From the NCBI GenBank assembly GCA_023396255.1, contig JAEWWU010000011.1, forward strand, positions 1 through 9,576: a stretch of 9,576 bases of DNA, in the 5' to 3' direction. Source of the DNA: Bacteroidota bacterium (lineage in GTDB: Bacteria; Bacteroidota; Bacteroidia; Bacteroidales; Porphyromonadaceae). Of the stretch, positions 1 to 6,472 are shown one piece after another. The number at the start of each line of letters is the position of its first letter. Position 1 is the first letter of the stretch. Position numbers and translations under genes: made by a program. Below the pieces are notes generated by a model. It ran no database searches. It was not told the origin of the DNA and saw only the letters and a list, made by a program, of their open reading frames with translations.

Positions 1-260
1 CGCTCGCAAAGAACTCGATAAGCCGATTGCACTGAGAGGAGCAATCGTTCCAACTTGCCATTCGTTGCCACTGCTTCACGGCTTTTGCCGTTCAGTCTGC
101 TCTCACGAGCATTCCATAGCTTGGGGTTGCACGAGAGCTTACAACTGAATTGGGCGATGGTTCGTCCGTAAGTTATACGCCCCATAATCGGAGCCTGTCT
201 CGACTTGTCCAATCCGCTCTTTTTCAGGTAGAGCAACACCTTCATTTTGTCTGTTTGCAT
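1..260 (-). CDS. Tyrosine-type site-specific integrase, N-terminal part only (runs off the left edge)
   Basis: Reading the minus strand leftward from the ATG at 260-258 gives 86 uninterrupted codons that continue past the window edge. The product begins MQTDKMKVLLYLKKSGLDKS and contains APIMGRI, AQFSCKLSCNPKLWNARE and SRLNGKSREAV. I recognise this as the N-terminal arm-type DNA-binding region, leading into the core-binding region, of the tyrosine recombinases common on Bacteroidetes mobile and conjugative elements. The catalytic Arg/His/Arg/Tyr domain would lie to the left and cannot be checked, so it is unknown whether the gene is intact. An in-frame TAA lies 33 bases before the chosen ATG, and an AAGAAG stretch just upstream could help ribosome binding. 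A second ATG at 245-243 (MKVLLY...) is an equally plausible start. By family knowledge the enzyme would integrate and excise its element by strand exchange through a 3'-phosphotyrosine intermediate. It is transcribed away from rprX. Confidence 0.85.
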   Translation of the reverse strand, partial: MQTDKMKVLLYLKKSGLDKSRQAPIMGRITYGRTIAQFSCKLSCNPKLWNARESRLNGKSREAVATNGKLERLLLSVQSAYRVLCE

Positions 261-278
261 ACGCTTCTTTTTTATGGG

Positions 279-286
279 CAAAATTA
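279..286 (-). promoter_or_regulatory. Candidate -7 element of the integrase promoter
   Basis: On the minus strand these bases read TAATTTTG, a perfect match to the Bacteroidetes -7 consensus TAnnTTTG. The element lies about 18 bases before the integrase start, so the leader would be very short. The nearest minus-strand TTTG (314-317) is 27 bases away instead of the usual 19-21, so the -33 element is not convincing. A GTTACC repeat directly abuts the element, which would let a protein bound there block or help transcription. Confidence 0.35.
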
Positions 287-289
287 CCC

Positions 290-440
290 GTTACCGAAGC
301 GTTCTCAGCTACGCAAAACATTGTGTCACAATGCATCAGCACCGTAATTACAGAAAGATGAGTTACCGAACACTCTTCTTTCGGTTACCTTCTCCTACCT
401 CTTCGTTACCATTCGAGGAATAGACTAACGATTTGGTAAC
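290..440. repeat. Cluster of GTTACC-type short repeats upstream of the integrase
   Basis: GTTACC occurs in direct orientation at 290-295, 362-367, 384-389 and 405-410, and inverted (GGTAAC) at 435-440. A close variant, ATTACC, is at 283-288. The copies at 362-370 and 380-388 form a near-perfect inverted repeat (GTTACCGAA against TTCGGTTAC, one internal mismatch) around a 9-base loop. Five exact copies of a hexamer in about 150 bases just upstream of a tyrosine integrase gene look like arm-type integrase or excisionase binding sites, or the edge of the element's attachment region. No crossover (core) sequence can be fixed from one end alone. Confidence 0.5.
319..333. repeat. Perfect 15-base palindrome (7+1+7) upstream of the integrase
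   Basis: CATTGTG-T-CACAATG is a perfect inverted repeat with a one-base centre, about 60 bases upstream of the integrase start. The loop is too small for a terminator hairpin. A dimeric repressor site or a recombination-protein site is more likely, but no binding protein can be named. Confidence 0.4.
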
Positions 441-1140
441 GGAACTTCTGCATAAATCCACATCTTCTGCTCTTTTACCCCTTATGCAAACCATAGAGAT
501 ATACTGCAAATCCCTCTCATTTCCACTTACTTAACTCCCATCCTCTCTCTAATGCCCTTTACTCTAATAGTTGCATAAACAAAAGAAATAATATGTCCAA
601 AGTATTTTTCTTTTTGTCCGAGAAAATTTTCTTTTTCAGGGAATTATTTACAAATAACAATCTGCACCTTCCAGCAAAGCCGTGAGGAAAATTTTCAAAA
701 TAGGGAACTAATGAAAAAATACCCTACTACATTCAACCCTCAACAGCTCAATATCACCCCAAATAGTCTTATTCGACGGAGTAAAAACGCGCATTAAAAT
801 TTGTTTATACAGCTATTGATCAGCAACTTACAAGAAATGCATCATCAAATAAAGACACAATAGAGAAGAAAATTCCACCCAAAGTGCCACTCGGTCGGAA
901 ATTTCGCCTCCTCCACTACGCTATAACTCTTATCTTATTAACAATTAAGCATCCATATCTTCTCCTCCGTCTCTTGCCTTTTCAATTTACATAAATATAA
1001 ATAACTATCTGTAATTCAATTTATTACAATGCAGAAAACTATTCTATTCTCCCAAAATAATCCTACAAAACCTCACATTACACAGTAAAAGAGACTGTTT
1101 ACACCCAAATAGAACCATAAATAATTTGCACCTATTGGTA
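441..1140. other. AT-rich intergenic stretch without genes
   Basis: I find no credible reading frame, tRNA, rRNA or strong terminator here on either strand. The sequence is AT-rich with many homopolymer runs. The only repeated structure I noted is the palindrome GAAAATTTTC at 622-631 (within AGAAAATTTTCT) and again at 687-696, 65 bases apart. It probably represents the chromosomal junction between the integrase-bearing element and the rprXY operon, and may be eroded former coding sequence. Confidence 0.5.
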
Positions 1141-1146
1141 TTCTTG

Positions 1147-1179
1147 TCTGAATAATTCACAAATTAGAACCTATTTTTG
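1147..1179 (+). promoter_or_regulatory. Candidate distal promoter of rprX
   Basis: TATTTTTG at 1172-1179 matches the Bacteroidetes -7 consensus TAnnTTTG exactly. TCTG at 1147-1150 matches three of four bases of the -33 TTTG element, with a 21-base spacer. The element overlaps a directly repeated ACCTATT (1130-1136 and 1169-1175) and TAGAACC (1110-1116 and 1165-1171), which could be regulator half-sites. It competes with the proximal candidate at 1207-1237. Confidence 0.35.
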
Positions 1180-1206
1180 AACTTCACGAAAAAAAAACCG
1201 CCTCAT

Positions 1207-1237
1207 TTTGAAATTTCGGAAAAAAGATGTTATTTTG
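1207..1237 (+). promoter_or_regulatory. Candidate proximal promoter of rprX
   Basis: TTTG (1207-1210), a 19-base spacer, then TTATTTTG (1230-1237) fits the Bacteroidetes pattern TTTG-N19-21-TAnnTTTG with one mismatch in the -7 box. Transcription would begin near 1243, giving a leader of roughly 45-50 bases. Position, spacing and orientation are all suitable for rprX, but no start site can be proven from sequence. Confidence 0.45.
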
Positions 1238-1291
1238 CAGTTACAGATGGCAATAGTAGTAATAAAAGGGTTGATCTCCGCATATAAGTAA

Positions 1292-2821
1292 ATGAACAAG
1301 CGCATAACGAGCATTATCATCTTTATTCTTGTCGCGATTATGATTGTCTCAATCTTGACGCAGACCTCCTATTTAAGGAGTGCTCACAGGATGCGCAATG
1401 AACAATTTTCCAAACTGGCTCACTCTGCAATGAACGAAGTGGCCAAGTTGGTGGAGAAAGATGAGATGCGACGGGTGCTCACCAACGGTATATTGCTATC
1501 GGATATTGGCTTGTCGCTTCCTCAAGACCAAAAGCAAAGAGATACATTGATCAACTATTTCGGGGAAAGTATTTGGGACAATCTTTCCGGGGATTACGCC
1601 ACTTGCCCACCGTGGGCCAAAGAGCAACCCGACAATTTAAGTAACCCCACTACCGCTTTGCACCAGCAAGATTTCATTCTTTTCAATGCCTACTTCTATC
1701 ACAGGGAGTTATTGGAAGAGTTGGCTCTCAACGCCGTAATGGAGATAGAAGACAGGCCCCTATTACAGCGATTCGACACTCGCTTTCTTACCCGTTCCAT
1801 AGAGCGAGAGTTGGCAAAGCTCGACATCAACGACCCTTTCATTTATCGGATATTCGATCAGCAACAGCAATTGATTTACTCCTACGGAGACTTCTCTAAA
1901 TACGATGAAGAGAAGTTATTTTCCGTACGACAATCTTTTTTTGTAGATCACCGCAATACAACCCCTACCCCAACCTCATTCGTTCAGGTTTACTTTCCAA
2001 GTCACTACCGATATATGAATGCGGCTCAATATGCTACCAGTACCTTTATTACAATTGGCATCTTGGTAATTCTGTGCTTAATCGCGGTCATAATGCTCTT
2101 CAAGCAACAACAGTTTCTACAATCTCGGAGAGATTTTTCCAATAATATGACCCACGAATTGAAGACCCCCATCAGCTCTATCAAATTGGCTTGGGAAATG
2201 CTCAACGATCCGGTCATAGAGGCCTCACCTGCCAACAAAGAGAGACTTCTCAAAGTGATCGAAGTGGAAACTCGAAGGCTCTCTATGATTGTGGAAAAGG
2301 TCTTGCAATTCTCATTGGTGGATGGGCGTAAGATAAAGTTTCATCCGGAAGAGTTGGATGCCTTAGAATTGCTCCTGGAAATTGCCGGGGTATACACTTT
2401 CAAAGTGGAAGAAATAGGAGGAGAACTCGACCTCAATCTGGAAGCAGAAAACAATTGGATTTTTGCCGATAAGATGAATCTGCAAAATGTAATCTTCAAT
2501 CTATTGGACAATGCCGTTAAGTATCGCAAACCAGATATCCCTCTTAAACTTACTTTAAGTACTTATAACCATAACAATAAGTTGATCATTTGCGTGGAAG
2601 ACAACGGCATTGGTATTGCCAAAGAAGATCGCAAACGCATCTTCGACCAATTCTATCGAGTACACACCGGAGAGTTGCACGATGTAAAAGGCTTTGGGTT
2701 GGGGCTTGCCTATGTTTTGGGAGTAGTCAAAGAGATGAAAGGTTCTGTACGAGCTGAGGGGAAATTGGGGGTTGGTACCAAGATGATTATAGAGTTGCCC
2801 AACCACGAAATGGAAGGGTGA
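1292..2821 (+). CDS. rprX: RprX-type membrane sensor histidine kinase
   Basis: This 509-residue protein senses an envelope signal, autophosphorylates on His and passes the phosphate to the regulator encoded next. Residues 7-27 and about 249-270 form two membrane segments enclosing a roughly 220-residue extracytoplasmic sensor region that I do not recognise. There is no HAMP domain: the phosphoacceptor H288 (MTHELKTP) follows only about 18 residues after the second membrane segment. The kinase core is complete: the N box NLLDNAVKY (403-411), the G1 box DNGIGI (437-442), the F box FDQFYRV (451-457) and the G2 box GFGLGL (467-472). The start is fixed by an in-frame TAA directly before the ATG. 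No Shine-Dalgarno site is visible, which is usual in Bacteroidetes. The symbol rests on resemblance to Bacteroides RprX and on the adjacent RprY gene. The signal is unknown. Confidence 0.85.
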   Translation: MNKRITSIIIFILVAIMIVSILTQTSYLRSAHRMRNEQFSKLAHSAMNEVAKLVEKDEMRRVLTNGILLSDIGLSLPQDQKQRDTLINYFGESIWDNLSGDYATCPPWAKEQPDNLSNPTTALHQQDFILFNAYFYHRELLEELALNAVMEIEDRPLLQRFDTRFLTRSIERELAKLDINDPFIYRIFDQQQQLIYSYGDFSKYDEEKLFSVRQSFFVDHRNTTPTPTSFVQVYFPSHYRYMNAAQYATSTFITIGILVILCLIAVIMLFKQQQFLQSRRDFSNNMTHELKTPISSIKLAWEMLNDPVIEASPANKERLLKVIEVETRRLSMIVEKVLQFSLVDGRKIKFHPEELDALELLLEIAGVYTFKVEEIGGELDLNLEAENNWIFADKMNLQNVIFNLLDNAVKYRKPDIPLKLTLSTYNHNNKLIICVEDNGIGIAKEDRKRIFDQFYRVHTGELHDVKGFGLGLAYVLGVVKEMKGSVRAEGKLGVGTKMIIELPNHEMEG

Positions 2822-2843
2822 TGCTCTTCCTATAGAATCATTA

Positions 2844-2874
2844 AACTTTTCTTACAAAAGTTATCTAAAATAAC
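2844..2874. promoter_or_regulatory. Two interlocked inverted repeats in the rprX-rprY gap
   Basis: AACTTTT (2844-2850) faces AAAAGTT (2856-2862) across 5 bases. GTTAT (2860-2864) faces ATAAC (2870-2874) across another 5 bases, and the two repeats share GTT at 2860-2862. There is no T-run suitable for a terminator, so a regulator site or an mRNA processing hairpin between the two genes is more likely. Autoregulation by RprY is possible but unproven. Confidence 0.35.
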
Positions 2875-2909
2875 AGGAAAATATAATAACCAAATAAAAT
2901 AGAAAGATT

Positions 2910-3635
2910 ATGAGTGAAAAGACAAAAATCTTCTTTTGCGAAGACGACGAGAGTTTAGGAATGATGCTCAAAGAGTATTTGGAAGCAAAAGGTTACGAAA
3001 CAGACCTCTTTACAGATGGAGAAGAAGGCATACAACACTTCTCCGCCAAAGACTATGATATCTGCCTTTTAGATGTTATGATGCCTCGCAAGGATGGGTT
3101 TACTCTTGCTCAAGAAATCAGAGAAATCAACTCTGAAGTTCCCATCATCTTTGTTACGGCAATGAACCAAAAAGAGGATGTTATCAAAGGGTTTAACCTT
3201 GGGGGAGACGACTACATCACCAAACCATTTAGCATCCAAGAGCTGCAAATGCGTATCGAAGCCATCTTGCGCCGCGTTAATAAGCGTCAAGCCGAAATCA
3301 AGCCTTATTATCAGTTGGGGCGTTACTTCTTCGATACACAACAACAAACCTTGTCTATCAATAACAAGGTTACTCGCTTAACGACAAAAGAGAGTGAGCT
3401 ATTGGCTCTCTTGTGCGCCAATGCCAATCAAACCTTGGAACGCAACCACGCGCTGAAAACAATCTGGGTAGACGATAATTACTTCAATGCTCGAAGTATG
3501 GACGTATATGTAACCAAACTTAGAAAGCTGCTCAAAGAAGACCCTCAATTGGAAATCAAAAATGTCCACGGAAAAGGATATCGCCTCAATACCCCGATGG
3601 CAGAGATCACAGATGATATGATCGAAAAGGTTTAA
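2910..3635 (+). CDS. rprY: RprY-type OmpR/PhoB-family response regulator
   Basis: This 241-residue DNA-binding regulator is the presumed partner of the upstream kinase. The N-terminal receiver domain (about residues 5-120) has the acidic pocket E11-D12-D13, the phosphoacceptor D55 (ICLLDVMMP), T83 and the conserved K105 in ITKPF. The C-terminal winged-helix domain (about 133-228) carries the recognition-helix region NARSMDVYVTKLRKLL and the wing motif HGKGYRL. Both domains are full length with all key residues present. An AGAAAG stretch at 2901-2906 lies three bases before the ATG as a possible ribosome site. The 88-base gap after rprX has no terminator, so co-transcription is likely. By family knowledge, Bacteroides fragilis RprY pairs with RprX, and P. 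gingivalis RprY has been linked to sodium and stress responses. Targets here are unknown. Confidence 0.88.
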   Translation: MSEKTKIFFCEDDESLGMMLKEYLEAKGYETDLFTDGEEGIQHFSAKDYDICLLDVMMPRKDGFTLAQEIREINSEVPIIFVTAMNQKEDVIKGFNLGGDDYITKPFSIQELQMRIEAILRRVNKRQAEIKPYYQLGRYFFDTQQQTLSINNKVTRLTTKESELLALLCANANQTLERNHALKTIWVDDNYFNARSMDVYVTKLRKLLKEDPQLEIKNVHGKGYRLNTPMAEITDDMIEKV

Positions 3636-3666
3636 GCCCTTTTCCTACAATTGATTATACAGTAAC

Positions 3667-3709
3667 AAAGCACCTCGAGGGACTAATTTTTCTTCGAGGT
3701 GTTTTTTTT
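3667..3709 (+). terminator. Rho-independent terminator after rprY
   Basis: CACCTCGA (3671-3678) pairs perfectly with TCGAGGTG (3694-3701). The stem can extend outward through the flanking A and T bases and is followed by eight T residues (3702-3709). It lies about 35 bases beyond the rprY stop and separates the rprXY unit from clpC. Confidence 0.9.
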
Positions 3710-3895
3710 ACAAATCCCCTCCATCCAACAATTAAATCAAATACTCACTCCCACTTCCTCCAAAGAAATAGACAGGAGCAAAGATTCTTTAGGGAAGCAA
3801 TAAAATTATGTCAGTATCAACTGCCTTTTTGTCCTCTCCAAACCGATGCAACTACTTGATAAATTAGTGGCATATTTTTTGCCCCTTGATGGCGT
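3710..3895 (+). promoter_or_regulatory. Upstream region of clpC, promoter not resolved
   Basis: This 186-base stretch must hold the clpC-htpG promoter if the rprY terminator works. TATTTTTTG at 3873-3881 resembles the -7 box TAnnTTTG with one extra T, but would leave a leader of only a few bases and has no good TTTG 19-21 bases upstream. TTTG at 3828-3831 with ACTACTTG (3851-3858) is a weaker alternative. I see no CIRCE-type inverted repeat. Confidence 0.3.
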
Positions 3896-6448
3896 ATGGA
3901 AATGACTTATTCATCCGAACTCAAAGAAGCCCTCATCAATGTGAGCAAGTTTGCCCTGCAAAGAGGCACAATGGAGCTTACTCCCGACCATTTGCTATTG
4001 GCTGTATTGTGGAGTAGAGAGTCTCTCGTGGAAAACTTTTTTGCAGGGCAGGAAGTAGAGTTGTCCGCTCTATCGAACCAACTTTATGCACTCATTACGT
4101 CTCAAACGGAGTCGGAGACTAATGGCGACAAGGTCTCACTTCCAAGCCTTAGTTTATCGGCTCGGAAAGCATTGGCCCGAGCAGCCGTGTACTGCGCCTT
4201 GAGCGATAGTTCTACCATCAAGTCAGTCCATTTGCTCCTCTCTTTATTCAAGGAGAGCTCTTTATTATTGAACAATTTTTTTATGGAAAAAAAGATCACC
4301 TTTGATACACTAAAAGAATATTATGCCGCTCATAGCGAAGTCTCCATAGAGGCCCTATCAACGGAAGCTCCTATCGTTTCCGGATTGGAGCAAGAAGATT
4401 TTGATGAACAAGGCAGCCTTCCATCGGACCAGTCCTCTAACAAAGAAAGCAGTTCTTCGAGTGGGAAAAATCTAACAGCAACCCAAGCTCCATCTTCCTC
4501 GACTCCGGCTCTCGACTCCTTTGGAGTGGATATAACCCGCTTGGCTGAAGAAGGAAAGCTCGACCCTATGGTTGGTCGGGAGGTAGAAATTGAACGATTG
4601 ATACAAATCCTCAGCCGCAGGAAGAAGAACAATCCGGTTTTAATCGGCGAGCCCGGTGTAGGGAAAAGTGCCATCGTTGAGGGGCTTGCACAGAGGATTG
4701 TAGATAAGAAAGTCAATCGCACCCTCTTTGATAAACGCATCATAAGTTTGGATTTAGCCCTGTTAGTTGCCGGAGCCAAGTATAGAGGGCAGTTTGAAGA
4801 ACGCCTCAAGGCTTTAATGAAAGAGGTCAGGGAAAACAAGAACATCATTTTGTTCTTAGATGAGTTGCACACCATTGTTGGAGCCGGCTCAGCAGAAGGA
4901 TCTCTGGATACAGCCAACATCATCAAGCCGGCATTGGCTCGCGGAGAAATGCAGTGCATTGGTGCCACCACATTGGACGAATACCGCAAAAGTATAGAGA
5001 AGGATGGGGCTTTGGAGCGCAGATTTCAGAAGATTGTGGTAGCTCCATCCACCAAAGAAGAAACTCTTGACATATTGGAACGTCTCAAAGATAAATACGA
5101 GGAATTTCACGGAGTAACCTATACAAAAGAGGCGATTAAGGCAGCGGTGGAGCTAACGGATCGCTATGTTTCGGACCGTACCTTTCCCGACAAGGCAATA
5201 GATGTCATTGACGAGGCTGGAGCGGGGGTACATATTCGAGGAATATCGGTGCCTCTTGAATTGGAACTGCTAGAAAAACGGCTTGCTGAAGTTAGAGAAC
5301 AAAAACTTTTGGCAGTAAAGGCTCAAAACTATGAATTGGCAGCTTCATTCAGAGATAAAGAAAGGGGAGTTGAATCCGATATTGCTGCGGCGCAAAAAGC
5401 GTGGCAAGAAAGTCTCAAAACACACAGAGAAAACGTCACGGAGGGAGATGTGGCCAAGATAGTAGCAATGATGACCGGAGTGCCTTCCGAACGCATAGCT
5501 GCCATAGAAAATGAAAAACTGCGGACTATGGCACAAGAGCTCAAGAGGCAAGTGATTGGTCAAGACAAAGCCATAGATAAAGTTGTCAAAGCCATTCAAC
5601 GCAACCGCCTTGGGCTAAGAGACGAAAAACGCCCCATCGGGACCTTTATGTTTATCGGCTCTACGGGAGTGGGCAAAACCTACTTGGCTAAGAAACTTGC
5701 CGAACAACTTTTCAACGACGAGAAAGCCATCATTCGGGTCGATATGAGCGAATATATGGAGAAGTTCTCCGTCAGTCGTTTGGTAGGAGCCCCCCCAGGA
5801 TATGTAGGATACGAAGAAGGTGGACAACTAACCGAACAGGTTCGCCGCAAACCTTACTCGGTTATTTTGCTCGATGAAATAGAAAAGGCACACCCCGATG
5901 TTTACAACATTTTGCTGCAAGTATTGGATGAGGGGACTCTGACCGATAGTTACGGACGTCGTGTAGACTTCAAAAACACCGTTATCATCATCACCGGAAA
6001 TGTGGGCACTCGTCGACTCAAAGAGTTTGGGCACGGGCTCGGATACAGAACGGAGAGTGGACTATCCGGAACAGAAGTAGAGGACCTGCTTTTTAAAGAA
6101 CTGAGAAAACAATTTAGTCCGGAGTTTCTCAACCGTTTGGACGATGTACTGGTTTTTGAGCAACTCTCCAAAGAAGACATTCTCCGCATAGTAGATATTG
6201 AACTGCAGCCCTTATTACTTCGGGTACAAAAGCAAGGTTATGCGCTACAAATATCTCCCGAGGCCAAAGAGCTATTAGCAGAAAAGGGATACGATGTACA
6301 ATATGGAGCACGCCCTCTAAGACGAACCCTACAACAAGAAGTAGAGAACGCCCTGACTGATCTAATTTTAGATGGAGAAATACAAATAGGAAACTCCGTG
6401 GCTTTGCAGGTTGTAGAAGGGGCACTTAAGATGACGATTGAAAAGTAA
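3896..6448 (+). CDS. clpC: ATP-dependent Clp protease ATP-binding subunit ClpC (HSP100 unfoldase)
   Basis: This 850-residue cytoplasmic AAA+ unfoldase threads proteins into the ClpP peptidase. It has two N-terminal Clp repeats (about residues 5-145), then a Ser/Glu-rich linker (about 150-205). NBD1 carries Walker A GEPGVGKS (251-258), Walker B ILFLDE (318-323) and the arginine-finger region ALERRF (372-377). A short middle domain follows, with a UVR-like coiled segment (about 461-495), which makes this ClpC and not ClpB. NBD2 carries GSTGVGKT (588-595), VILLDE (656-661) and the C-terminal D2-small domain (about 750-850). The ClpP-docking loop appears as LGY at 715-717 where VGF or LGF is usual. 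An in-frame TGA nine bases upstream limits the start to this ATG or the one at codon 3. There is no clear Shine-Dalgarno site. The gene is complete and followed 24 bases later by htpG. Confidence 0.95.
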   Translation: MEMTYSSELKEALINVSKFALQRGTMELTPDHLLLAVLWSRESLVENFFAGQEVELSALSNQLYALITSQTESETNGDKVSLPSLSLSARKALARAAVYCALSDSSTIKSVHLLLSLFKESSLLLNNFFMEKKITFDTLKEYYAAHSEVSIEALSTEAPIVSGLEQEDFDEQGSLPSDQSSNKESSSSSGKNLTATQAPSSSTPALDSFGVDITRLAEEGKLDPMVGREVEIERLIQILSRRKKNNPVLIGEPGVGKSAIVEGLAQRIVDKKVNRTLFDKRIISLDLALLVAGAKYRGQFEERLKALMKEVRENKNIILFLDELHTIVGAGSAEGSLDTANIIKPALARGEMQCIGATTLDEYRKSIEKDGALERRFQKIVVAPSTKEETLDILERLKDKYEEFHGVTYTKEAIKAAVELTDRYVSDRTFPDKAIDVIDEAGAGVHIRGISVPLELELLEKRLAEVREQKLLAVKAQNYELAASFRDKERGVESDIAAAQKAWQESLKTHRENVTEGDVAKIVAMMTGVPSERIAAIENEKLRTMAQELKRQVIGQDKAIDKVVKAIQRNRLGLRDEKRPIGTFMFIGSTGVGKTYLAKKLAEQLFNDEKAIIRVDMSEYMEKFSVSRLVGAPPGYVGYEEGGQLTEQVRRKPYSVILLDEIEKAHPDVYNILLQVLDEGTLTDSYGRRVDFKNTVIIITGNVGTRRLKEFGHGLGYRTESGLSGTEVEDLLFKELRKQFSPEFLNRLDDVLVFEQLSKEDILRIVDIELQPLLLRVQKQGYALQISPEAKELLAEKGYDVQYGARPLRRTLQQEVENALTDLILDGEIQIGNSVALQVVEGALKMTIEK

Positions 6449-6472
6449 ATCAAATATTGAACAAAGAACAAT

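Noticed and set aside
139..347. Short open frames of 65 and 67 codons on either strand near the left edge
   Set aside because: They overlap the integrase N-terminus in other frames; the integrase frame is the one with recognisable protein sequence.
701..726. TAGGG...CCCTA inverted repeat as a terminator
   Set aside because: It has only five base pairs with a 16-base loop and no T-run, so chance is likely.
1082..1104. Interlocked ACAGT/ACTGT and GTAAA/TTTAC pairs as an operator
   Set aside because: The arms are five bases long in AT-rich DNA, not distinguishable from background.
4330..4989. A 219-codon minus-strand open frame inside clpC
   Set aside because: It lies wholly within the well-supported clpC gene, is rich in Ser, Pro and Arg as expected for an antisense shadow, and shows no domain.
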